A stretch of 25,783 nucleotides of DNA, from contig NKYR01000233.1 in NCBI GenBank assembly GCA_003184365.1, positions 1 through 25,783 of the forward strand, read 5' to 3'. Origin of the DNA: Evernia prunastri (Eukaryota > Ascomycota > Lecanoromycetes > Lecanorales > Parmeliaceae). Shown here piece by piece: positions 1-10,166 of this stretch (the first letter of the stretch is position 1; the number at the start of each line of letters is the position of its first letter). Both the position numbers and the translations under genes were made by a program. A model generated the notes under the pieces. The model was not told where the DNA came from. It saw only the letters and a program-made list of their open reading frames with translations, and did no database searches.

Positions 1-98
1 AACCCTAACCCTAACCCTAACCCTAACCCTAACCCTAACCCTAACCCTAACCCTAACCCTAACCCTAACCCTAACCCTAACCCTAACCCTAACCCTAA
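1..98. repeat. Telomere repeat array, (CCCTAA)n
   Basis: About 16 perfect copies of the AACCCT unit run from base 1 and stop abruptly at the sequence AAGACG. On the other strand this is TTAGGG, the telomere repeat of most filamentous ascomycetes. The C-rich strand reads 5' to 3' into the window, so this is a left chromosome end. No degenerate copies are seen at the inner edge. Confidence 0.99.
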
Positions 99-710
99 GA
101 CGATTTTAAAGATCTTAATAACTTTAAAAGAGACTTTTCGAGTAGCATTGACGACGATAGCGCGAATAAAGATTATTGTGAAATGAAATGAAATAAGATG
201 AATAAGAGATATAAGATATATTATTCAATAAATGTGATAGAGAGCTAACGATATAATAGATTTGAAAGAATATTCGAATATTCGCCTTATTTGAAAAAAG
301 GAAGAAAACATGCAATTACTCTAAAAAGAATTGACTAAAGAGATCATTGTCAGTGAGATGACATGATATTTATAGATTATTTGTTATCAAAGGAGATCAC
401 GAATCTCTCACTCTGCTATAATCTCTCTCTCACTCTCTCTATTCTGCTATGATCACTTGTCGTGATCCGAAAGAATAACCTCAAATGCAATGTAATGCAT
501 ATGCATATACATAGGCGAGAAGTATGCGATATTGATGTGAGCGACTAACCCCCAGCCCTGCTGTGGCGACTATTAGGTGGTTATAAGCATAAGGCTTCGT
601 TCGATGGTCTCTCGAGAGTCCTCTTAGTTTTGCAAGTTCCCAAAGTCGCCTGCCAGAATCTGAGCTCCAGGGCCGTACGCTGCAATACAAACCTTTCGCA
701 ATGGGTATTT
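99..710. other. Subtelomeric AT-rich spacer without a supported gene
   Basis: The first roughly 300 bases after the telomere are very AT-rich, with purine-rich runs. A CT-rich simple sequence lies at about 405-445. Base composition then rises toward the first gene. Short ORFs here (63-71 codons) have low-complexity or arbitrary translations and I do not support them. Confidence 0.7.
405..445. repeat. CT-rich simple sequence
   Basis: A pyrimidine run made mostly of CT and TCTC dinucleotides, with CTGCTATAATC-like interruptions on both sides. It is a short imperfect microsatellite in the subtelomeric spacer. Confidence 0.6.
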
Positions 711-1643
711 CTATTTACCCTGGTCAATCTTCTCCTTCGCATGTCTCTCGTGCTTGAACTCTCCACTAAGCTTCCGCATTGTGTCCTTGGCCACACTACC
801 TAACCGTTCCATCTCACGCTCAACGCTTTCCATCCCATGCTTCGCGCTCCCTACGAATGCCTCTTCTTTCTCAACGGCAGGATCAGCAGCATGATGCCCC
901 AAAGTGGCCAGATCCGCTAAACCAGTCTTCAACATGTCACCGGCTGTCTTATCTCCTCTCGGTGCCAACACATCGCTGCGGTTGATATCTGGCTTCTTGA
1001 GCAGACTCGTGATGGCACCTCTCGGCGCCAAGACTGTCCCAGGCGCATTGTCTTGGGCCGATTGCCTCACTTCCTGGTACATTTTTGTCACGCTGTCGAT
1101 CTCCTCATCCACATCCAGCGAGCACTCAGGTTCTAGGAATTCCCTTTCTCGCGCCTCGATGTGTTCCCTTAGTGTACGTAGTAAGTGGAGGTATTGTTCC
1201 AGGCGCGTGGGTAGGCCTTGGCCTTTGAGGTAAGTGAGTAGACCAGCTATTATTGTGTTGACGGCACCCAGAAACGTGACGGCAGCTGGTGGTCCTTTGG
1301 CGGCACCGAGAGCTGTTAGTGCGGCACCGACGATGATCTGAAGCATGAAGAAGGTATTGACCATGTAACTGCTGATGGCGTATTGGAGCTTGACTCGGGC
1401 TTCCTCATTGACTGTGCGCTTGTAAATACCTTCGTTAGAAGCGGGGCGTGCGAGTGCGGGGTTAGCACGGAGAACGGCGGGCGAGCAGATGCCTATTAAT
1501 TTTTGAAACTTCAGGAGACGTGGGGGGACTTCGTAAGTGGTTGAAGCTGTTTCGGACGGTGCGATTGTATTCTTCTCCACGTCCGGCTCTCCAGTCAGGG
1601 GCTCGGACGAGAAAAAGATGTTTTTGAGGAAGGGTAAGCGCAT
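711..1643 (-). CDS. Fungal SLATT-domain (2TM) protein
   Basis: A 310-aa single-exon protein starting at an ATG at 1643. Residues 70-95 hold the segment that in this family precedes the membrane hairpin (GIYKRTVNEEARVKLQYAIS). Two hydrophobic helices follow at about 94-114 and 118-139, separated by a short GPP turn, and then a charged amphipathic helix (LEQYLHLLRTLREHIEARERE, about 148-168). This matches the fungal SLATT family (SMODS and SLOG-associating 2TM effector domain). Bacterial relatives are predicted membrane-pore effectors of nucleotide-signalled conflict systems; the role of the fungal forms is not known to me. The C-terminal third is charged, probably cytosolic, and repeats VLAPRG at 204-209 and 225-230. 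It is the telomere-proximal gene. Family assignment is from recognition, with no profile search. Confidence 0.8.
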   Translation of the reverse strand: MRLPFLKNIFFSSEPLTGEPDVEKNTIAPSETASTTYEVPPRLLKFQKLIGICSPAVLRANPALARPASNEGIYKRTVNEEARVKLQYAISSYMVNTFFMLQIIVGAALTALGAAKGPPAAVTFLGAVNTIIAGLLTYLKGQGLPTRLEQYLHLLRTLREHIEAREREFLEPECSLDVDEEIDSVTKMYQEVRQSAQDNAPGTVLAPRGAITSLLKKPDINRSDVLAPRGDKTAGDMLKTGLADLATLGHHAADPAVEKEEAFVGSAKHGMESVEREMERLGSVAKDTMRKLSGEFKHERHAKEKIDQGK

Positions 1644-2773
1644 GCTGAGAGGTGTTGTCTGTAAGGGTTCCGGACGTTTTGGTTTAGTCTCTTTGTACCT
1701 CTACAGATTCAGTGTTAATCCGTCTAACAATTGAGTGAGCTTGGCGAGATGATGCAGGGAAGACAAATGAAGAATGAAAGCGCAAGAGTATATTATAGAA
1801 ATATAGAAACTCCGTTACTAAGACGGAAACAAAAAGCATCGCGACCGGGATTGGATTAGAGACAGCGATAAGGCGGAAATCCTCTCCTCTTTTTTCAGCT
1901 GTCATGCTGAACGCCATGAGAGAAAGAGGGGAAGTCGCGAAAATCATGAGCCAATCGATCAAAGAATGGAAAAAAGGGATCAGCACGCTAAACCCTGGGA
2001 AGCCTCTCGATCGCCGCCCTGGCCCGCTGCCAGCTTCACTGGGTCGCGCCACAACTTCCTCTTTCGTCCCAGCTTATGCAAGCCTCCTTTTTCGGAAAGA
2101 ATTTAGGTCTTCGCCTTACCCATCATCTCCAGATAATCCGAGTGGTCAGTGCGACATTCACATCGCCAACTTGTACCCGGGGAAAAATGTCAGTTGGTCC
2201 AGGTTCTTTAGAAAGAATCGATCTCATTGGATTGACTTAGTGTTACGAAGAATCCTCCACAGGATGCTTGCAGGGCTATGGCTTCCGCATCAGACATAGT
2301 TGCCGATCTTCTCCGTGCACTTCATGCATCTTGCCAGGTAGATTATTCGATCATCCTTACACACCACCACATCATTACATAGAATATCCATCCCACATTA
2401 TAATATCCTTTAACACTTTGTTAGCAAGTTCTCCTCTCATACGTCAACATTACAGAGATCTATTATCGTCGCCCCATTTCTTTCTATATGTACCTAGTCT
2501 TATACAATAATTGCCAGCCGGAAATACGATCCGCGAGAAGACAGAAGATCCATCAATCTAGGATTCCATTCAGATCAACGGTGCAAGACAAGAGTTAGAG
2601 ATCTTCTTAATCACGACATGTTGAATTATGTCTCAGTGATGACCCTCTTGAGCCGTCGACAGATCATCAACGGCTTGAACGCACTACTGTCCGCCTGCTA
2701 CGCATTGCTCACTCCAAGGATCGGGAAAGAAAGATAAATCCACCACCAAGTACCTCACCAATTTAGACGAATT
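1644..2773. other. Intergenic region with weak ORFs
   Basis: About 1.1 kb between two minus-strand genes. It contains the presumed promoter of the SLATT gene. An ATG-started plus-strand ORF at 1904-2299 (131 codons) overlaps a minus-strand ORF at 1684-2052 that has no ATG at its start. Neither translation shows a domain, signal peptide or convincing codon pattern, so I leave both uncalled. From about 2300 to 2770 I see nothing recognisable. Confidence 0.5.
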
Positions 2774-3825
2774 TCAATTTGAGCTCTCCACAACGTCGTC
2801 CTGGTACAGTCTCGCAGCAGCAGTTTCAGCAATTTTTTCACCAGAGAGTACGTAAGGATGAAACGCGTCGTCCCGGGGTGGACCATTACCAACCATATAC
2901 GTTACCTCACCCGACGAACTGAGGCCAGCAATGTTGGTACATGGAGCATCATTGCTCGTCACTGCCAAATTTGCCAATCCGTGCAGAGCAGCGTTGAACA
3001 GGACCTGGTAAGGTATACGATACTCTAAAATCTCACACGGGATCACACAATTTTCGTTATCAGGGTCCATGATTTCTTTCGCGGAAACAAGGGTTCGGCT
3101 CTCTATAGCATTGATGGCTGGGTCGACATTCGTCAAACTAACATTCACACCACTGAAATTCGGCTCACTTGGCGGTGTCGGTATAAGACGACCAATTGCA
3201 AGTCGCGCAAGGCCTTGATAGCATATATAGGGAGTGGAAATTGTGTTGCAAAGGAGATTCCTGCTGATGATTTTATTCATTGCTGTGAAAAGCCTGGGGA
3301 CGAGGTGAATATTCAGTGATTTTTGTTCATCGTAAGGCTACGGAGGACTGTCAAATGCAACTTTCAATCCGTTGAATCCTTCCTAGTATACTTCGTATCT
3401 ACTTGATATACTGTTGTAGTCCCCGCCCAGGGAACCGAAGCCAAATCATACATGAAGTATATAGCGCAAAAATATGTATCCTCGGGATTGACTGCTTGAT
3501 TTCTATTGTATTTGATCACAGTACTAAAGCCTGAAGTCACATTCGGATATCTGAGGTTGCTTGCGCTAACAGTGTTCCCAATTGAATGTTCGTTAGGAAG
3601 CGAACAATGATAACACAAAGCCTTATCTAGTTCGCGAGACAAGGACAAAAAAGATAGTACGAAGGTAGGCTTCGTAGAGAGGTTCCAGGGGTGAAGAATC
3701 TCATACCTCTCGCACAACGCAGCAATCAAAGCGTAGCTCGGAAGAGCGCCTTGAGTAATGCTAAAACTCACTGAGTTCAACTCGTTCAAAGGATGGATTC
3801 GGCAATTTAACAATCGAATCAGCAT
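2774..3825 (-). CDS. Hypothetical protein, probably two exons
   Basis: Two consecutive open frames on the minus strand (3825-3364 and 3280-2774) can be joined by one intron. A donor GTATAC at 3391 and an acceptor CCCCAG ending at 3294 remove 98 nt, with a CACTGAAT-like branch site, and leave one frame with no internal stop. The product would be about 318 aa. The first part carries several Cys and Asn residues and N-glycosylation-like sites (NLS, NVT). The second part ends in a polar tail. I see no clear signal peptide, membrane helix or family motif. The start at 3825 is the first ATG of the frame, but an upstream exon in 3854-4322 is possible. I do not recognise it, and it could be a degenerate subtelomeric gene. 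Confidence 0.4.
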
Positions 3826-3853
3826 TTCTTTTGCCGCTCAAGCATTCAGCAGC

Positions 3854-4322
3854 CTAATGAACCACACCACGCACGCCTCCCACTTGAAAGTCATTCATTC
3901 CACAAAAACCTTGACCCAAATGATCTGACAGCATACGCCCACGTTCTGAGATGTCATAGAGTACAACGTATTCTCCTAGCTTGATGTCTATCATTTCAAT
4001 GAACTTAACAACACTAATCGCCATTGTTGCCCAGCTGGGATTATACCACATGCCTGGGTAAATATATAAGATCGTATCCTCGATTTTTTTTCTTATTCGA
4101 TATCCGCAGCGCTGGCAGGAAATGGATGCTAACGGACGCTCTTCTATCCACGCCAAGCTGCAGAAATGGCTGTCGAAGATGACGATGCCGTAGGAACGCT
4201 GTTTTGAAGCGCCCTCTTGAAGAGCCTCCACCAATGTTCAGAACATGTTGCAGAACCCGAAGCTGCATCGCTTGGAAGACGAAAAGAAACTGCGATTTCA
4301 AACACTCACTGATGTCGTTCAT
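3854..4322 (-). other. Unresolved coding-like segment upstream of the hypothetical gene
   Basis: Two overlapping minus-strand frames look protein-like. One starts at an ATG at 4322 and runs to about 4041 (93 codons). The other is open from 4234 (TTG, no ATG) to 3854 (126 codons) and includes a CxxC pair (SISCQRCGYRI). A GTGAGT donor lies 13 nt after the 4322 ATG. I could not find a splice pattern joining these two frames to each other or to the gene downstream. They may be exons of one gene, or remnants of a broken one. Confidence 0.25.
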
Positions 4323-4644
4323 TGGGTCAAGCAGAGGAGAAAAGCTACCGACTCAATCCGCCCCAAAGAATCTTAAAGATAGGCTTTCAATTTTCTATAT
4401 CTAATCTAATACAAACGAAGGCAGGCTTTTTTTATCGCAGGTGATTTTTTCTTTAGAGCGCCAATGGTTCAAGAATTAAAAAGCAAGATACATTTTCCAG
4501 CCAGAACCATCGCGAGTAACACAACATAATCAAAGAGCAAGATCTCCCCGCCAGCACCATCTATGCATCTCAACGCAATCAAAAGCACAAGGCATTTCTT
4601 GACCAGCAAGAATCACCTGACGTATCCGAATCCTCATCTACAGC
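4323..4644. other. Intergenic, nothing recognised
   Basis: An AT-rich stretch that probably contains the 3' end of the mucin-like gene (transcribed leftward) and upstream sequence of the preceding minus-strand segment. No RNA gene, repeat or coding sequence is supported here. Confidence 0.5.
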
Positions 4645-7600
4645 TTAGTACACTGTTGGATGAGGAGCAGCGGTCGAAGCTTTCGATGTGATCATGGTGG
4701 TGGGAGTAGGTAAGCTGTTGACCGGAGACTGGGTGCTAGCAGCGGCGCTGTAGCCAGAATTGGAAGGCGTGTTGATTGCCGAGTTTGTCGCAGTGCTGGT
4801 AGGAGCAGCCAAGGTACTGGATGCAGGTGTGAACGATGGAGTTGTGGCGGTGCATTTGGTGCAGATGGTCACGGTATCCGTTGTCAGGAAAGTTGAGACG
4901 CTGGTAACAACCTCAACAGAAGTCTTTCCACCCCTGGTGTGAGTCGTGCTTGATACTGGGCAGCTTGTGACTGTCGTGTAGACGACCTCAGTGGTGATCA
5001 CATCTTTAGTAGAAGTTCGCACTGGGATAGTAGTGGTCGGCGCTGTTTTGATTCGGTGTCTCCTTGTAATCGTGGACGAGACACTAGAGGTCGGGGACAC
5101 ACTAGATACGGAAGACACGGCAGAGGTCTGGACTAAGCTCGAAGCTGAAGATTTTGTGGAGCTCTGAGACACACTGGAGGCGGAAGACACAACGGAGGTT
5201 TGCATGGTGGTTGAGGATACAGATGTCTTGGAGCTTGGTGTAACACTGGACGTAGACACAGTAGAGCTTGTGTGAGAGCTGGAAACCGAAGAGACCGGCG
5301 AGCTCGATGAGACGGTTGATCGTGGGCTCGAGACTGATGATATTATCGAACTTGGTGCAACGCTAGACGTGGAGGACACGGTGGGAGATGTGTGCGGGGT
5401 GGAAGCCGAAGAACTATGGGAGCTCGACGACACAGTCGTTTGCATGCTGGAACCTGAAGAGATCGAGGAAGTTGAAGAGATCACAGATGAAGAGCTAGAG
5501 CTGGAGATCAGGCTGTATCCATAGCTGCATCCAATACTGTAGTAAGAGTTTCCTTGCCATTGGCCAACATTGGTGTCATATGGGGAGCCATAAGTAGTGG
5601 TGTACTCGGCGCAATGAGTACCATCGATCTGACCATTGGTGTAGCCCAAATAAGCATCGAAGAACTTGCATCCGGCGGCAGCATCGGCGATACACTGCTT
5701 AGCGCAAAAAGCTGTATCAAGAGTGGTGCCGGCTTGGAAATGAACAGTCAAGTAGGTAGAGCCATCAGGAGCTTGAATAGCACCGTTGAGTTTGGTTGGG
5801 CCTGTGAAGCCGGATTGGGCTGCTGGCGAGGCAGTGCACGTGAACGATGCCGTGCTGGAGCTAGAGCTTGTACTTGTAACTGAGCTTGAAATCGTAGTGA
5901 GCATGGTTGAATGTGAGCTGATGGACGGGGTACTAGTTTGGCTGCTTGAGACCGATGTCTTGGAGATCGACGGTATGCTTGAGGTTGAGCTGGAAACCGA
6001 CGAGCTCACAGTTGAGTGCACACTTGACGACGGGGTACTAATTTGGCTGCTTGAGATCGATGTCTTGGAGCTTAATGGCATGCTTGAGGTTGAGCTGGAA
6101 ACCGATGGGCTCACAGTTGAGTGCACACTTGACGAGGGGGTACTAGATTGGCTGCTTGAGATCGATGTCTTGGAGCTTGAGACTGAGCTGGAAACCGAAG
6201 AGTCCACAGATGAATGCACACTTGACGACTGTGCGCTACTCGATAAGATGTTTGTCTTGACAATGCTGGAAAGGCTTGATAAAGCTGTAGAGTGAACATC
6301 TGATGGTTGTGTGCTGCTGGACGAAACAGTGGTCGTGATGCTGTGAGAGCTGCTTGAAGGAACAGTGGGGTGCGCACTCGACGACTGTGTGCTGCTAAGG
6401 GAGACCGTCGTTTTGCTGCTGCTGGGGCTGCTCGATGCACTGACATGGCTGCTGGAGCTGATTGATGAAACAGTTGAATGACTACTGGAGGTGACAGAGG
6501 ATACGGTGCTGCTGAAACTGCTTGAGAGAATCGTCGAATGGCTGCTGGATGTGCCAACAGACCTAGCACTGCTAGAGCTACTAGATGGGACCACGCTGGA
6601 TGAAGTAGTTGTTTTGAGACTCGAAGAACTGCTGGGCGGTAGCGTGGAGTGAGCGCTGGAAGTAGCACTAGACTTAATGCTGCTGGAGCCGCTAGTTGCA
6701 GCGCTAGAGTGACTGCTCGAGATTACAGGAGTGGACGAGGAAGCGCTCATGCGGCTGCTGCTTGAGGTACTGACATGGCTACTGGTTGGCCACGTGGTCT
6801 CGCTACTGGAAGATGACCAGACGCTTGATGCGCTAGTCGAATGACTTGTGCTGGACAGGGTACTTGACTGGCTGCTGCTAGTACTTGAGATTGTTGTCTT
6901 GATACTTGATCCACTGGTAGAGAGACTGCTGCTTGGTGAAGACGACGAGTGTACGCTCGATGCAGTAGAGCTCAAGTGGGGACTGACAGACGATGGGCCA
7001 CTTGTCGATGCGCTTGTTGCTGGTTTTGAAGACGAGACCATGCTGGACGAGGATGAAGTTGGGTGTGCAAAGCTCGTAGACAATATCTGACTGGATGAGG
7101 TAACCTAAATGGAAGGCTGGAGTTAGCAAACTTCCCTTGGAGATTTTCTGTTTGACGAAGATGCTGCGCTTAAGATCTTGCAAGTTGCTACAATACTTGA
7201 TATATATTGTATTGCTTATAAACTAGAATGATTGATGATAATACGTACCTTGCTGGTTGAAGAGATCTTGCTTGAAGATGAGGACGAGTGTACCAAACTG
7301 CTGGTGCCCGAGGGAGCAGTCGTCACAGCGCTGGTTGATGAAGTTGGGTGTGCCGAGCTGCCAGTGCTCGAAGAGGCAGTCATCACTGAACTGCTTGATG
7401 GAGACAGGTGTGCAGAGCTACCGCTGCTGAAAGAAGAACTCTTAACCGAAGTGGCAGAAGATGGGTGCGCCGAGCTGGCAGTATTAATAGGAGAGGTTTC
7501 AACGGAGCTGCTGGAGGAGATTTTGCTGGAGCTAGCAGACGAAGATGGGTGGACCGAACCTGAGGAGATCTGGCTGGAGCTGAGGGAGGATGATTGATGC

Positions 7601-8298
7601 ACCGAGCTTGAGGATACCTTGCTAGAGCTGTAAGAAGAGGATGGGACCACCGAGCCTGAAGATACCTTGCTGGAGCTGGAAGAAGACGATGGGTGCACCG
7701 AACTTGAGGATATCTTGCTAGAGCTGGAAGAAGAGGATGGGACCACCGAGCCTGAAGATACCTTGCTGGAGCTGGAAGAGGAGGCCATCGAGCCTGAAGA
7801 TACCTTGCTGGAGCTGGAAGAAGACGATGGGTGCACCGAGCTTGAAGATATTTTGCTAGAGCTGGCAGAAGACGATAGGTGCACAGAGGATGAAGAAACC
7901 TGGCTGGAGCTGGCAGAAGACACATGGTGCACCGAGCGTGTGAAACTTGGGCTGGAGCTCACGGACGATGAGTGTACGGAGCTCGATGGGACAGCGGAAG
8001 AGATGGTTGAAGAGTGGCTGCTTGTTAGTGATGTTGAATGAACGGATGAGTGCACACTACCAGAGTGAGTACTCGAAGAAGGAATGGATGAGAGCTGGCT
8101 ACTCGATGGGACTTTGACGGAGGATGATGTCGTCTGTTGGGAACTGGTTGCAGTCGTTCCATGTGTGGTTGATGAAGGAGTGACCGTGACCGTAACAGTC
8201 GACTTTGGGCCATTGCTGCAGTCCGATGCACTCTGGGATGTTAGGGGAGCTGCAGCAGCGAGTCCCAACAGGGAAGAAAGGAAGATCTTCGTATGCAT
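4645..8298 (-). CDS. Secreted Ser/Thr-rich mucin-like surface protein with apple-like domain
   Basis: Two exons, 8298-7249 and 7104-4645, join in frame into about 1169 aa. Residues 1-17 are a signal peptide (MHTKIFLSSLLGLAAAA). Most of the protein is Ser/Thr-rich and would be heavily O-glycosylated. Exon 1 carries a 16-aa tandem repeat and exon 2 a 35-aa repeat. At roughly residues 774-881 lies a globular Cys-rich island containing FCAKQC, a later GC and HC, and ending GCSYGYS; it resembles fungal apple/PAN-like ectodomains that bind glycans or proteins. A Thr/Val-rich region with several Cys follows (TSCPVSS, TICTKCTATTP). I see no hydrophobic GPI tail at the C-terminus, so it is probably released or held in the wall by other means. 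Likely a cell-wall or adhesion protein; the function is inferred. Confidence 0.85.
5927..6226. repeat. 105-bp coding tandem repeat, about three units
   Basis: Units begin at 5927, 6032 and 6137, each opening with GGGGTACTA on the plus strand. The first two are full-length (105 bp) and highly similar; the third diverges after about 60 bp. Each encodes 35 residues of the mucin-like protein, including SKTSISSSQ and the following VHSTV. The period is a multiple of three, so copy-number change preserves the frame. Confidence 0.85.
7105..7248 (-). other. Intron of the mucin-like gene (144 nt)
   Basis: The donor is GTACGT at 7248 and the acceptor is TTTAG ending at 7105. A perfect GCTAAC branch site sits about 20 nt before the acceptor. 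Both flanks are phase 0, and splicing joins the two Ser-rich frames without loss, which is strong evidence for a single gene. Confidence 0.88.
7544..7969. repeat. 48-bp coding minisatellite, nine units
   Basis: Nine head-to-tail units start at 7544, 7592, 7640, 7688, 7736, 7781, 7826, 7874 and 7922. Each is 48 bp except two of 45 bp (7736 and 7781). The length variants keep the reading frame. Each unit encodes about 16 residues of the type SSSSSSKVSSGSVVPS. The inner units (7640-7873) are nearly identical, which suggests recent expansion or homogenisation, while the outer ones are diverged. Confidence 0.9.
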
Positions 8299-8663
8299 CC
8301 TGTCGTCGAAGGAATCGAGTGTATATAGACCGTGTTAATGATAGTGGGTCTGAAGACTCTGATTACCAGAATCAGAAGTCCAGAGAATGATAGCAGAAAA
8401 GTCGCAATAGAAAGAGTGTGTAGAGACTGTGTAAAGAAAGATGACTTGGAAAATCTGAAGGAGAGGGGGTACTTCGCCCTTCTTATACCCAAGAAGCTGC
8501 ATGCCGAGAAGATCCCGACGGTGTCCACTTTGGTCATGCTGTGTGCATCATGTTCGATGGTGGAGAATTTGCCATTGGCTTGTTCCAGACAAGAGCCGAA
8601 GTTGCTTGATTGCACCTGACCCAAAGATCCGTACGCCATTCCGGTGGATAGCTCGTCTGACAT
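8299..8663. other. Upstream region of the mucin-like gene
   Basis: This is the promoter side of the minus-strand mucin gene. A TATAAG-type element (minus strand) lies at about 8484-8489, some 186 nt before the start codon. A second TATATA at 8322-8327 is only about 24 nt upstream of the ATG. A 140-codon minus-strand frame spans it, but its translation shows no domain and I regard it as chance. Confidence 0.4.
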
Positions 8664-9120
8664 TTAGGCATTCTGACTTTGGTCTTCCCTAAACTTGAAC
8701 CCTCGAGCAGCCACAGTAATCTCGATCGAAAGTGATGTTTGCAGGGGCGATCGACCGATGAAGCGTATCGGGATATCCCAGTAACAGTGACATCGATTGT
8801 TGTCAGAATTTTTGAGGCCCCACGAATCTATAGTGATCATGGGCTGAGGATCTAAACCAGACCCCAAAGGACCGTAAGACGAGTTGCAAAAGATTATCTG
8901 TTGCGTAGGGCTCCTGAAAGAGATGTCCAAATTCTACCCTCCCATCCTGCTGAGCGAGGTTAGCTTCGGAGGCGGCTTTGACGGAACCAAGCGGAGATGT
9001 GTGGGAACTTTATTCGCAATCCTCTTGGTACAGTAATAACATCAATTTTTCGATGAGTTCGAAAAGTTAGTCGACCTCTGGCAGAATGAAGAGTCCATTC
9101 GTTGATCAAGAAGGCGGCGC
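8664..9120 (-). pseudogene. Decayed protein-coding relic, family unknown
   Basis: A minus-strand frame of 88 codons (8930-8664) encodes a natural-looking polar stretch (for example ITIDSWGLKN and CHCYWDIPIRF). Just upstream, a second frame reads ANLAQQDGRVEF and meets the first frame around 8932. One extra base there would explain the shift. Further upstream another frame gives KIDVITVPRGLRIKFP and then breaks. Three protein-like pieces in different frames over about 450 bp suggest one degraded gene. I cannot name the family, and some of this could be chance. Confidence 0.3.
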
Positions 9121-9462
9121 GGAGGTTGTTGCAAGTAAATGAGCATCCGGTTGTTCAAGAATGACAACCCCGCTAGTCTCAAGGCCAAGCCACTAAGCTA
9201 GATGACTTGAATCAACTCATTTCGGACGTGGGTGGACAAAATCAGAGACCTCTTCTGGACCTATTGTGGTCAGAAGTTTAATTTGTATTGAGTTCGATTT
9301 CTAATGGCGCTGGTACAATGGTGTAGCGGTTCCTCATTTTCTCCTATTGACTCGTCACCATTAGGATAACACCACAATAAGAAGTAAGGGTACTTTTGCA
9401 CAATCTTATCTCTTTTATCTTGAAAAAGAGTCAGCTTACGCGACGCAGAGTCCACCGCGATC
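9121..9462. other. Intergenic, nothing recognised
   Basis: No supported ORF, RNA gene or repeat. It lies between two diverging relics (minus-strand to the left, plus-strand to the right), so it may be an old shared promoter region. Confidence 0.4.
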
Positions 9463-9887
9463 ATGTAAAGTAATGAAACACTGCGTCGGACGACCTTGCC
9501 GGCTGGTCATTCTCGCCCTGATCATAGAGCACAGACTGCTGCGTCTTCAACTCGCGGCGCTGCGCCCATACCACGTCAAATTGCACCTGCAACAACACAA
9601 GTCGCCATCTCTTCGGCACAATCTCTTGCCGCACCACCTTAACGAGCTATTGCGCCTTGGACTAGAAGACAAGGAACCCTGCGCCCTCAACGTAGCGCCA
9701 ATCATCCCATTGTATCTTCGCCGGAACCAACCGATGTAGCGGTGTCGAGGAGGACTGCCCGAACTGCAAGGGGTTACTAATTGGTGGACCTACTATAGCT
9801 TGCAAAGCAGGATGCAACCAGGAATATCATGGCTCATGCATGGATACTTGATTGTTACTGGAGCCCAATGGAGGATGCCTTGTCTGA
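9463..9887 (+). pseudogene. RING-finger protein relic with premature stops
   Basis: From an ATG at 9463 one frame reads as a Ser/Pro/Ala/Arg-rich disordered region up to about 9746, interrupted by TAA at 9466 and TAA at 9640. At about 9747 the frame slips by one base and continues as a RING-like finger: CPNC, 11 residues, C, three residues, C, four residues, H, two residues, C, then MDT. A TGA at 9849 falls exactly where RING fingers usually have Trp, followed by LLLEPNGGC and a TGA at 9885 where the last Cys is expected. RING fingers bind two zinc ions and usually act in ubiquitin transfer. Each lesion is a single change from a sensible codon (two CAA to TAA), which points to a recently inactivated gene. 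The 88-codon frame at 9473-9739 is a shadow of it. Confidence 0.6.
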
Positions 9888-10166
9888 TAAGCGTTGACAC
9901 ACTTTCAAAAGAACATGATTAACATCAAATGCATTAATGTCGTGGCGACTGGGTGAGATAGATCCTACCGATCAGCGAACATGGAAGATTTCAGGGGTGA
10001 GAGGTATCCAATTTAGAAAGGTAGGATCAAAAAAGGCGAGAATTGCTCGGAGGCTTTTTCAGTCAGGAGCTCCGGGTACTCGATTCCGACAATGGGCCCA
10101 GTCAAGTTGATAAACCATCAAGCATTGGCAAGACAGCAACCATAAATTCTCCGCAGCGCATCTTAG

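Noticed and set aside
5508..7090. Several long frames (80-185 codons) on both strands inside the mucin gene
   Set aside because: They are shadows of Ser-rich repeat codons, which keep other frames open; their translations are acidic or Leu/Ala-rich repeats with no start context or signal peptide.
7232..8041. Plus-strand acidic Leu/Glu repeat frames opposite the 48-bp array
   Set aside because: Antisense of the TCN/AGY serine repeats. The intron, signal peptide and frame continuity all belong to the minus strand.
8322..8327. TATATA as promoter of the mucin gene
   Set aside because: Only about 24 nt upstream of the ATG, which would put the transcription start at or after the start codon; the element near 8484 is a better candidate.
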